Source: Monoplex corrugatus (Eukaryota; Mollusca; Gastropoda; Littorinimorpha; Ranellidae). Taken from it: DNA of 64,000 nt. Shown in pieces: positions 1 through 9,084 of this stretch. Each line of letters starts with the position of its first letter. Positions within the stretch are counted from its first letter, which is position 1. The stretch spans positions 27,900,685 through 27,964,684 of the forward strand of contig JAPXFY010000015.1 in NCBI GenBank assembly GCA_030674185.1, given 5' to 3'. Position numbers and translations under genes: made by a program. The notes beneath the pieces were generated by a model. It was given only the letters and a program-made list of their open reading frames with translations. It was not told the DNA's origin and ran no database searches.

Positions 1-360
1 CAATTCTCGCATCTTAAAAGCGGACCTGACAAAATATTCATGCAATATAAAAGACAGAATGTAAACTTCAACAGCATAACGATGAGAGAAAGCCACACGA
101 CAATGGATAAATGAATTAAAAAAATGAATAAATATATCAATCGATAAACAATGAAATGTACAAACAAAAATAATGAAAATAGACTGGAGTATAACAATAA
201 AACACGTACATAAAACAGGGACGACAAAAACAGAAACGCGCACAGAATGCTATTCAGTTGTAAGGAGAGACAGGGTCTTCCCGTGCAATCATCAGCCCCA
301 ACCTACATGAGGTAGGTCCATAAAGAGGAACAGCATGCCCACCATTTACAGTTTCGTGGA
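1..360. other. Non-genic, mostly non-repetitive DNA
   Basis: AT-rich sequence with short A-rich stretches. I see no open frame, RNA gene or repeat that I can support here. Confidence 0.5.
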
Positions 361-600
361 GTTGGGTAGCCAGTTCGTGCTCAAACCTCTCACTCCCTTA
401 CACTGTCCACCAGCTTCTTGCACAACTAGTTATGACAGCAAAGTTTCTACGGATAGGGAGTGAAAAGAGTTAAATTTTCACGTATAGGTAGAGTGAAAAG
501 CCGAATTTTTACAGCTGGTGGATAGGGTGAGGAAGCAATTTGGTTCCCTTTTTTGTACAGCCGGTGGACGGGGTGAGAGAGTAAACGGAGAAACCTAGGC
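361..600. repeat. Dispersed hairpin-module repeat, copy 1
   Basis: Contains about three decayed tandem modules resembling GCTGGTGGATAGGGTGAGG followed by a GAGTGAAAAG-type segment. A partly complementary CTCACTCCC...CCACCAGC stretch lies at about 385-415, so the region can fold back on itself. Related modules occur at 22391-22473 and 36785-36925, which is why I treat it as a dispersed family. The function is unknown. Confidence 0.5.
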
Positions 601-764
601 TTTGGAGAGCTAATGCTTTAGCCACTACCCTATCCATCCCTGTAACACCCCCATATGAAGACCACAAGGCCTATTCATTTCACAGCACTCGCTGTGCCAT
701 CCGTGGAAACGAGCAGGTCGACTCTCTGGCGAGGACAGGAAGCAGATTACAGCAGCAGCAAAAC

Positions 765-1180
765 CCCATCTGCTACAGAGGGACGAAAACCGTCATAAAC
801 AGAAACTTCCATCATGAACATAACAGATAAATGATCACCTTGAGTGCAACAACAAACCACAATCTTCCGCATGAAAACGGACACTGCCAACAAATTACTC
901 CATCATATGTATCCAATGGGACTGTCTCACACGGATGAGTGTTCATACCAGACAGGAACAGTCTCCAAAATCGTTCTTCAGTTTTGCCCACTGCTCAGAA
1001 AAAAAAAGGAATGGCCAAAATGAAGAAATTCTGGAAAAGCAATTCTGGGGGGGGGGAGAGACTTGATGAAAACCACACACTTTATCCAGACCACCGGGCT
1101 GACTATTTGAGGTGTAACCACGCTCGAAGGGGGGGGGGGGGGGGGGGGAAGAAAGGGGAAAATAAAAAAAAATAAAAAAC
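765..1180 (+). mobile_element. Retroposon-like dispersed repeat R1, copy 1, with A-rich tail
   Basis: Aligns by eye with 59870-60141: both share CATAAA...CTGAACATAA-type blocks, an ATCTTCCGC/ATTCTTCCGC block, GACACTGCCA, and GACTATTTGAGG followed by a CTCGAA/TTCGAA end. Both copies then run into an A-rich tail (here 1159-1179), as expected for a retroposed sequence on the plus strand. This copy carries about 100 extra bases in the middle (about 940-1075) and a 20-base G run (1129-1148) before the tail. I see no coding capacity. Family identity is unknown. Confidence 0.5.
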
Positions 1181-1317
1181 CCCACAGATCAGTTCAGACA
1201 TCGAAAGGAAGACACGGGCAACAACATAAGTCTGATGACGTTGTTCGATGCAGAGTTCAAAACGCGGAGTTTCAACAAAGGCCTTCTTGTGGCCATCTTG
1301 CAACCAGGCAACCACGA

Positions 1318-1428
1318 AACAGATAGACAGACAGACAGACAGACAGATAGATAGATCGGTAGATAGATAGATAGATAGACAGATAGATAGATAGATAGAC
1401 AGACAGATAGGTGGACAGATAGATAGAT

Positions 1429-1478
<50 letters not shown>
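1318..1478. repeat. GATA/GACA tetranucleotide microsatellite
   Basis: Interspersed GATA and GACA units, becoming pure GATA near the right end. Minus-strand frames through it encode poly-YLSI and are not genes. Confidence 0.95.
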
Positions 1479-1480
<2 letters not shown>

Positions 1481-1616
1481 ACAATATATAAACTTTGAAA
1501 GTATCTCAGTCAAAATGGTTCCGAATGAATGTTTAGTCTAAATATTGATAATACAATACTAAATAAGGATTTTCACTTGAAATAAACTGTTTATCAAAAC
1601 TAGTATTAAAACGTAG

Positions 1617-1790
1617 ACGCTCTCTCTCTCTCTGTCTCTCTCTCGCACGTGCGTGCACGCGCGCTCTGTGTGTGTGTGTGTGTGTGTGTGCGTGCGCGCG
1701 CGCGCCTGTGTGTCCGTGTCTGTATGCGCATGCGTGAGTGTGTGTTGTGTGTGTGTGTGTGTGCATAATTCCGTGCGTGCGAGTGCGCAC
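1617..1790. repeat. CT, TG and CG dinucleotide microsatellite cluster
   Basis: A CT tract, then TG runs broken by CG-rich alternating purine-pyrimidine stretches. The open frames here are repeat translations. Confidence 0.95.
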
Positions 1791-1899
1791 GCTCCCGCGA
1801 GTGAGTCAATGCACTTCCGCCTGAACGTCCAAAATACATTCTGACACACGTAAATTCCCGCCAGCAGAAATGACAGCATTCTTTGACAGCGGTTTCACA

Positions 1900-2182
1900 A
1901 TTTTCTGTCTTCCTTTCTTTTCATTTTTTTTTTCTTCGTCTCTCTTTTCGTTATCCTCTTTTCTTTCCGTTTGTTTTTTATTCACTCCCTCTCTCTCCCT
2001 CCCTATTCTCTTTCTCGTGATCCTGTTTTCTGTCCGCGTGTCTTTTAATTCGCTCCCTCCCTCTTACATCTTTCTCTATCTCCCGCTCTGTCTTCCTCTT
2101 TCTCATAACACACACACACACACGCACGCACGCACGCGCGCGCGCGCGTACGTGCATACACATAAGCGCGAACAAAAACACA

Positions 2183-2229
<47 letters not shown>

Positions 2230-2450
2230 CTCCTTCTCTGTGTGTCTCTTTTATACACATGCGAGTAGTCTCTGTCTCTCTACTCTATATATCTGTGCTA
2301 ATAAAACTTTTAGTCAGTCTCACCATACTACACACAGTTTCTTTTTATCCGAGCTGTGTTAAAGTTTTGAGTGCTAAATCCCCCCTCTCTCTCCCTCTCT
2401 CTCTCTTCCTCTGACTCCCCTTGTCAACCTCTTTCTCTCCCTCTCTACCC
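1900..2450. repeat. Pyrimidine-rich tract with CA/CG and CT microsatellites
   Basis: A long T/C-rich stretch (1900-2100), then CA and CG dinucleotides (2108-2165), a CT run (2184-2230) and further CT-rich sequence to about 2450. All frames reflect low complexity. Confidence 0.85.
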
Positions 2451-2758
2451 CCATGACTACTATCCAAACTCAAAAATCTCCATGAATCATTGTCTTCACA
2501 TGTTTTAACATTATGTGTACAAAGACATGCATGTCGACTAGTAGCCTACTGTGTAAGCTTGTCACTGTGCACATACTTGTGTCAAAGATATACACAGGTG
2601 AGAATTTGATCATGAATGATATTCGCCAATTACCCCCGCTTTTTTCTTTTGTTGCTTGGTTCTCGTTATCCCTCTTCTTCTTTCGTTTGTTTGTATGTTT
2701 GTACTTCTTTTGTTTTCATTCAACGTATTTCGCTTTTATATACAGACATTAGCTTATA
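2451..2758. other. Non-genic spacer
   Basis: AT-rich, non-repetitive. The open frames crossing it have no recognisable domain and run into the neighbouring retroelement. Confidence 0.4.
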
Positions 2759-3345
2759 TTCATCATCATCATCAGGTGCCCTGCCGCATGGCGTTGGCGA
2801 TCATGGACTTCCATCTGTATCTCTCGTTGTCCCCAGCATCTCTCCCATCCCCCTCGTCCCCAGCCACTCTGCAAGTCCGTCCAGCATTTTCTCCCTGGGT
2901 CTACCTGGTGCTCGCTTTCCCTCCAGCTTTCCCGTTGTGACCAGGTGCTCCAAATCCCCCTTCCTCATAAAATGGCCTATTTATGTTGCCTGTCTTTTCC
3001 TAATCCTCTTTATGAGTGATCTACTTGTGTCTGCCTCCATCAAGACTGTCTCGTTTGTTTTCTTTGCTGTCCATGGAACTCTCAACATTCTTCTTAGAAA
3101 CCACATCTCGGCTGTTCTGCCTTTGTTTGTTGACTGTCCACGCCTCACATCCGTACAACAGTATTGGTTCTATATAACATTCATGAACTCTCTTCCTGAT
3201 GTTAACTGATAGGCATTTGTTGGTAAGAATGCATGTCATCTTCCCGAATGCTGTTTTGGCTTGGCCGATTCTGCTGGCTATTTCTGATGTGCATCTGCCG
3301 TCTGATGAAATGATCGTTCCCAGGTATTTGAATTTATCAACCTTA
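2759..3345 (-). mobile_element. RTE-like non-LTR retrotransposon, 5'-truncated 3' end
   Basis: Read on the minus strand this is the C-terminal end of a LINE reverse-transcriptase protein. A block resembling FKYLGTIISSDG is followed by KRVHECYIEPILLYGCEAW, a hallmark of many RTE/craniate-type LINEs. After a frame break come AEMWFLRRMLRVPWT, ETVLMEADTSRSLIKRIRKR, and a GKRAPGRPREKMLDGL segment. The catalytic part of the RT lies upstream in a full element and is absent, so this copy is 5'-truncated. It has at least two frameshifts and in-frame stops. It ends in a short TGATGATGATGA repeat (2760-2775 on the plus strand), a typical RTE-type 3' terminus. It is dead sequence, not a host gene. The exact clade is an inference. 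Confidence 0.8.
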
Positions 3346-3428
3346 TATTATGAGTCTAAAAGAGCAAACAGATCAAGTAGGACCTACCTCTGAGTAATTA
3401 AATGGTTTCTAGTTTCAAATCTCTCTCT

Positions 3429-3431
3429 CTC

Positions 3432-3505
<74 letters not shown>

Positions 3506-3512
3506 ACACACA
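3429..3512. repeat. CA dinucleotide microsatellite
   Basis: Nearly pure CA run of about 80 bases. Confidence 0.97.
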
Positions 3513-3559
3513 AGATTCAACTTCAAATGGAAGAACCTGGTCCACTGATAGCATAAGAA

Positions 3560-3845
3560 GAACAAGAAGGAGAAGAAGAAGAAGAAGAATGATAATAATA
3601 ATTACTACAACTACAACTACTTATCTGTATTACTATTACTGATTATCAATATCACTATCGTCATAGATCGTTTTTTGTTTCCATTATTCTTATTATTGTT
3701 AGGAAACAACAACAACAACAACAAACTACTACTACTACACTACTGCTACTACGACTACTATTACTACAACTAATACAACAACATCAAACAACAACTACTA
3801 CTACTATTAGTAGTAGTAGTAGTAGTTAGTAGTAGTAGTAGTAAT
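3560..3845. repeat. Trinucleotide repeat cluster with CTA/TAG fold-back
   Basis: GAA, ATA, ACT, AAC and CTA units in series. At 3798-3843 a CTA run is followed directly by a TAG run, its reverse complement, giving a potential hairpin. Confidence 0.9.
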
Positions 3846-4660
3846 ACCGAGTTTGCATTAACTGAGGAGATACTCTAGTTTCCTGTCAAAGCGTGGGCAG
3901 ATTGGAAATCACTGGCTGCTAGCAGCTGCTGTCATATAAGGCAACTTTCTGGTTCCTATATCTCTATCCTTTCAAGCCACAGCATGAATACAACATATCA
4001 CCTTTCATAACGAACATGTCTTTGTTCTTCTTTTTCTTCTTCTTCTTCTACCCGAGCATAAAGCCACCCTGTAATCTGCGCCCAACTCAGCTCCAGTAAA
4101 GATAGAGCACGGGAACCAACAAGAAAGTAAAGAAGAAAGTAAACGACACAATTCCAAAAACAAAAACAAAACTAAGTCCAATCGCTTTGTTATAAAATAG
4201 GAATTTTGAGGTTGTCCCACTGAATGTGTAATCAACTATGACATAATTTTGGGTTTAAAACTAAAAAGACCTAAGAAATCTCCTGATACCAACACGAATA
4301 TAGCATGAATATCTTGCAACTACATTGTGAATAATTCCAGGTACGAGTTTTTTGAGATTCGAACCTAGATCTCTAAACGACGAAACAAGGCTATTGGGTA
4401 GTTCCTTATGCCCACAACCGACGTACCAAGGAAACACGCCATACTTTGGAGACACAGCACATCAGTATGACGTCATACGTCCTAGCAACAGTTTGGCTTG
4501 AGCGAACTGTCAGATGTAGAACTCCCCTGTGTGTTCAAATGAAATCCAATGCAAATGGAATGAATGAATGGAGTGAATGTCCGACAAATGCTAAACGGGG
4601 GTAGGGGAGTTTGAAAGGTGAAGGAAAGACAGTTATTGAAGGCTTCGGCATCCTTTGTCA
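3846..4660. other. Non-genic spacer with one weak tRNA-like B box
   Basis: Mostly non-repetitive. A minus-strand GGTTCGAATCTC at about 4357-4368 matches a Pol III B box, with some upstream sequence in keeping with a tRNA-derived SINE head. I found no second copy in the window and no cloverleaf, so it is noted only. Confidence 0.3.
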
Positions 4661-4792
<132 letters not shown>

Positions 4793-5390
4793 CGTCTAAC
4801 ATACAAGAAAAGACAAGAAAACAGAATTACACCACGCACACGCATCAAACTAACAAACAAATAAAAAGTCCAAAATAAGACAATAACATAACAAACAAAC
4901 AAACAAACAAAAGGGATTCAACAAGAGGTCCAAAGGCCACACAGGCCTAGAGCGGGGTTAGCAGCTAACGTCCCTAAGGATGTCCAAATGGCTGAAGCTC
5001 TCCCACCTCACTCCACCCCTCGCCTACAATCACATTTGCATTTTCACTCATTTCAGGCACATTTCAGCCATCTTCTGACAGCATTATCACATTTATTGTT
5101 ACATAAAAGCCATTCCATTTGAAAGGGGAAAAACAGCCACATAAACAAGTTGGATAGACCCAGCTTTCAAAACACAGTTTCAATACAGCGCTTTCCTTAT
5201 GTAATTTTTTTTTTACTAGTAACACCATCACATTTTCTGTCTTCATTGCTATGATCTGTTAGATTTGATGAATTGTGTTTATGCTTCATTGATGTATGGG
5301 TGTGTGTGTCCAACTATGGTTATAATGTATTATCAACGTACCGACATGGCAACGCTCCGCTCCCCTCCTCCGTTATCATTATTACTATTA
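4793..5390. other. Non-genic spacer
   Basis: Non-repetitive AT-rich DNA apart from a short CAAA run at about 4893-4910. No supported gene. Confidence 0.4.
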
Positions 5391-5515
5391 TTATTGATGA
5401 TGATGATGATGATGATGTTGATGATCATTATTATCATCATCATTATTGTATCTATGTAAAGCGCAACGAGCACTTTTTGACATGGACTCTTTGCGCCGTA
5501 CAAACGGAATGTTTA
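5391..5515 (-). mobile_element. SINE/LINE 3' tail, minus orientation
   Basis: On the minus strand a GTTGCGCTTTACATAGATAC block is followed by ATA/ATG trinucleotides. This resembles the gcgct-tataaa-(ATT)n 3' ends seen in many animal retroposons and matches the tails at 6880-6930 and 23183-23285. Only the tail is recognisable. Confidence 0.45.
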
Positions 5516-5602
5516 TTGTTATGTTTGTGGGGTAAATGTTGTGGAGTATTTTCCCTTGTAAGACTCTCAGTCGTGTTTCTGAGTTTCTGAGTCGTGTTTC
5601 TG

Positions 5603-6769
5603 ACGTCGCGAAGTAGAATAACTTGTTCCCACTCTTGCTTGAATTGTTCTATTGGCTAAATAGGACTTAATATAATTATACATATTGCCACATAAGCCAA
5701 TAGATTTCAGCTTGTACAATAAACGTGTATGCCAAACTTGATCATACGCTTTTTTCACATCAAAAAAAGTTGCCAAAAGACTTTTTCTGCGGGGAAACTG
5801 TTGTTTTATCTGAGTTGTAAGTTTAACCAGGTGCTCAACTGTGGATCTCCCTTTTCTGAAACCTGCTTGGTTTACTGGAATAACGTTATTTTTATCACAG
5901 TAATGTATAAGTCTGTTTAATACCAATCTTTCAATTAGTTTGCTCGTATGGGACGTCAAAGCAATAGATCTGTAACTGTTTTCGTTGTTTTTAGGCTTTC
6001 CTGCTTTTAATATAGGTATAACAACAGACTTTTGCCATACCTGTGGTACAGTTCCACTCACCCAGCATTTCTGAAAAATTTTGTGTAAGAAAGTAACATA
6101 TTTTTCTGGAAGATGCTTAATCATTTCAGTTGAAACTGCATCAACACCTACCGTACTCCTTTTGTTGTGTAGAGACAAGATTGAGTTTTTTAGCTCTTCT
6201 AAGGTGATTGGAGCATTAAACCAGCGATCATTCTGAGGTATTGGATCAGTGTAGATAAGGTTGTTATCTGCCATTTCTCTGTAGTGTTTGCAGGTAGGAG
6301 ACAAACCATCTACTTTACTATTTTCAGCAAAAAAATCCACAAAAGTTTCAGCTTTGTCCATGTCGGAAGGAAATTTGTGACATGTATCAATTATTATTGG
6401 ACACCTAGGTAAGCTGGCTCCATTTTTCATTGATTCATTTTTGTCCAGACTTTATGGAAATCCTTAAAATCTGAAATTTCTTTGGTGCAGTATGATGCCC
6501 AGTAATCTTTCTTTGCTTCAGCGATGATTTTATTACATTGGATGTTAGCAGTTTTCATTTCCTTATGATCTTCAGGGTTTCTGCTCTTGATGTAGACTTT
6601 GAATTTCTCTTTTTTATACTGAACTGCTTTTTCGCATGCCTCTGTCCACCAGACATTACCCAAACGATTATTGGACTTAAAAGATTTGAGTTTCGGGATT
6701 GAGAGGTCTGCAGCAGCTAGAACTGACTCCTGGAATTTAGAAAACATAACATCTACATTGCTACATCTA

Positions 6770-6772
<3 letters not shown>
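5603..6772 (-). mobile_element. Jockey/I-like LINE ORF2 fragment: end of linker and N-terminal half of reverse transcriptase
   Basis: Two minus-strand frames, 6772-6427 and 6430-5603, overlap by four bases at a frameshift, so a single ancestral ORF has been broken. The first frame holds an endonuclease-to-RT linker, including an AADLSIPK block and a WWTEACEKAVQYKK block typical of Jockey/I/CR1-group LINEs. The second holds the N-terminal half of the RT: VVIPILKAGKP (residues 137-146), SYRSIALTS (152-160), NQAGFRKGRST (187-197) and motif A FFDVKKAYDQVW (222-233), which carries the first catalytic aspartate. Homology stops just after ARVGTSYS, so motif C (YADD) and everything C-terminal to it are missing. 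The 5' side ends abruptly at a TG microsatellite. The copy is truncated at both ends and cannot be active. Confidence 0.88.
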
Positions 6773-6810
<38 letters not shown>

Positions 6811-6935
6811 TGGGGTGTGCTGTGGCGCGCGTGCGTGCGTGCGTGCGTGCGTGTGTGTCTGTTTCAGCGCTTAGATTTGATTTTATCAAGATTTTGCGCT
6901 ATATAAATATTGTAATTATTATTATTATTAAATCA
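6773..6935 (+). repeat. TG/CGTG microsatellite followed by a SINE-type 3' tail
   Basis: TG run (6773-6808), TGCG run (6826-6852), then TTTTGCGCTATATAAATATT and ATT repeats (6888-6930). The last part is a classic animal SINE/LINE 3' tail on the plus strand. Confidence 0.7.
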
Positions 6936-6939
6936 GAAA

Positions 6940-7065
6940 AAAATGAAAATAGGAAAAAAATGAGACAGAGACAGAAAGAAAGAAAGAGAAAGAGAGAGAG
7001 AGACAGAGAGACAGACAGACAGACAAAGAGAAAGAGAGAGAGAGAGAGAGGAAAGAGACACAGAG
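6940..7065. repeat. Purine-rich GA/GACA tract
   Basis: Imperfect GAAA, GA and GACA units. Confidence 0.85.
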
Positions 7066-7690
7066 AGCAATCGAAAAACGGAACTGAGGAAAAAATGCAC
7101 TAATGATGATGCTGATGAATGTTTTTCAATATTCCCTGTATCGTAACATGTTAAAGCTACGATTGCGATTGATGTAACTGTTTGTGATGATATCATCGTG
7201 AGAACGTTTCTTATCATTATGATTAACATTCTTAAATAATGTATCATATCAAAATATTCATGCTGATATTAATAACAGGGGGAAAATAAAAGAAGACATG
7301 ACGATAACGGGAATCTAGCTGGAAAATAAGTAGGAAAGGAATGATGAATGTTATCTAAGTTTGAATGATGTACAGAATAACCTCAAGAAAATGAATGAAT
7401 GTTAAGAAAGCTTGAATGATCAGTGGGCAGTAACCTGACCACCAACCACCCGTAGCAGCATTCACCGAGACCCACAGACAGCACACGAGAAGTACGAACC
7501 AAGAACATCAATGACACACAGAACGTGGACAGAGGAAGAACCCATCACAGAAGCAAGGTGGGACTCAGACCCCAGATACAGAATCAAATGCCCAGAGCAG
7601 CCCATGAAAGAAAAAGAAAAAAGACAACAGGAAGCAAAGGGAAGAGTCCACTGTTAATACAGCACCAAAGACGACCGAGACAGATATGAT
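7066..7690. other. Non-genic spacer
   Basis: Non-repetitive DNA, locally related ATGAATGTT-type segments at about 7345-7410. No supported gene. Confidence 0.4.
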
Positions 7691-7746
7691 AGAGTAGAGA
7701 GAGAGAGAGAGAGACAGAGAGAGAGGGAGGGGAAGAGACAGAGAGA
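7691..7746. repeat. GA microsatellite
   Basis: GA-rich tract with GACA and GGGA interruptions. Confidence 0.85.
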
Positions 7747-7895
7747 ATGCAAGAAACAGTATACAAAGTATGCACCATCTGTGTCCATCTAAGCTGCATT
7801 AAAAGAAAGAGACAAGATTCCCTCCCATTCTACAGGAGCAAACACGCACTGTAGACAACAATAGGAAACTCTAATCTCCACAAAAAATTATTGTT

Positions 7896-8048
7896 TTTCT
7901 TATTGTTGTCATTACCATCATCGTCATCGATATAATCATTATCATCATCATTATTAGTAGTAGTATTAGTATTATTATCATTATTATTATATTACTATTA
8001 TCATCATCATCATTATTGCTATTATTGTCATCATTGCTATCATCATTT
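7896..8048. repeat. ATT/ATC/GTA trinucleotide tract
   Basis: Imperfect ATT, ATC and AGT trinucleotides. The minus-strand frame is low complexity. Confidence 0.85.
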
Positions 8049-8415
8049 ATCAAAGTTTTACTCACTGTCATGTCAGTTAATACCTATTAATGTTATCATA
8101 ACTTGTGAAGATTACATAAATCAAGAAAACTACACAGTTTGTTTAATATGACCGACTACACTGTCCCAGTCTGAAATTCATATGGTAAACACTTGATATG
8201 CAAAACATGTGCATAAAACACCACCACCACCACCACACCATCAATAAAACTGTCTTGCACGTACACATATTTTGCATAAACATTTTTGTATACTGTGTGA
8301 AATAGATATTATTACTATACATACACAATTACAGACGCAAACATACACATTATTTCAAACAGCACATAAAGACAAACATATCTTTTTCTTTATATCACAG
8401 ACCCGAAGCTAGTCG
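8049..8415. other. Non-genic spacer
   Basis: AT-rich with a short CAC run at 8221-8236. Nothing else recognised. Confidence 0.4.
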
Positions 8416-8780
8416 TTAACTGGTCGCAACAGACATCCGCTCAATTTGAATTGAACTGGAGTAAACTGAATGATACAGCAACACTTTTGTGTTTGCCAGC
8501 GCCGTGTTATAACCACATCGTAGAGGGCGACAAGGGTAGCTAGCCGTCATTTTATCAATGTCTACAATCCGAGTGCAGTCGAGACATCCATCTCCTTGAG
8601 GGGCTATCATGATAATACAGTCTACCACTTTATTCCTCTGATGCCCTGTAAGAGCTTTTCTCGCCTCCTCAATGCTCTGTACACAAGAGCGGTGTCTTAG
8701 CCCTCCTGTCAGCAACATGCACACATCTTTGCCATGTCAATATGGATCAGTTGTGTGCAGTGTACGTGTGACTTGGGGCT
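8416..8780 (-). CDS. Possible host exon; weak von Willebrand A-like frame
   Basis: An open minus-strand frame of about 120 codons ends in TAA at 8416-8418 and stays open back to a possible splice acceptor, GTGTGCCTCAG, whose AG is at 8782-8781. Unlike the other short frames in the window it has balanced amino-acid composition and no repeat bias. A segment reading LTGGLRHRSCVQSIEEARKA, then KVVDCIIMIAPQGDG, resembles in layout the TGxxL helix and the following KVxVVxTDG strand of a vWA domain. The usual TDG is replaced and the adhesion-site serines are not evident. If real it is one exon of a larger gene, or a decayed copy. It could equally be a chance frame. There are no neighbouring exons that I recognise. 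Confidence 0.22.
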
Positions 8781-8910
8781 CTGAGGCACACAGCCAGTTC
8801 AATACTGATGGTGATGTCCACGTGTAGATGTAAAGAGCAAAGTGAAAGTAGACAAAGAGTTATAGAGCTACAGATTCTATGACAGGGATTGTTTCAACTA
8901 CTGATTCTAA
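8781..8910. other. Non-genic spacer
   Basis: Short unremarkable stretch before the retroposon copy. Confidence 0.3.
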
Positions 8911-8914
8911 ATCT

Positions 8915-9066
8915 TGTGTTTCAGTTTCTCAAGTTGGCATCTCCGCGCTGAGAATGAATTCCATATGCACTGACACCGCACATGTCATGTGATGGAGAAG
9001 ACCCAAAATGATCATGGTTTAATTCACAAGCCTGCGCAATGAGCCTTAAAAGGCTGGCAAGGTCTT
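8915..9066 (+). mobile_element. Retroposon-like dispersed repeat R2, copy 1
   Basis: Shares a block pattern with 16805-16960, 33113-33275 and, in reverse, 43826-43851 plus 44406-44515. The pattern is CAGTTTCTCAAG, then a GGCATCTCCGCGCT-type block, GAATGAATTCCATATGCACT, CATGTGATGGAGAA, CCAAAATGATCATGG and GCCTGCGCA. The copies are diverged but collinear over about 145 bp. It has no coding capacity. It ends exactly where the neighbouring minisatellite begins. Confidence 0.75.
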
Positions 9067-9084
9067 GGGGTTTCTGCTTAGCAT

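Noticed and set aside
1870..2268. 132-codon plus frame rich in leucine, serine and phenylalanine
   Set aside because: It is a translation of CT-rich and CA simple repeats.
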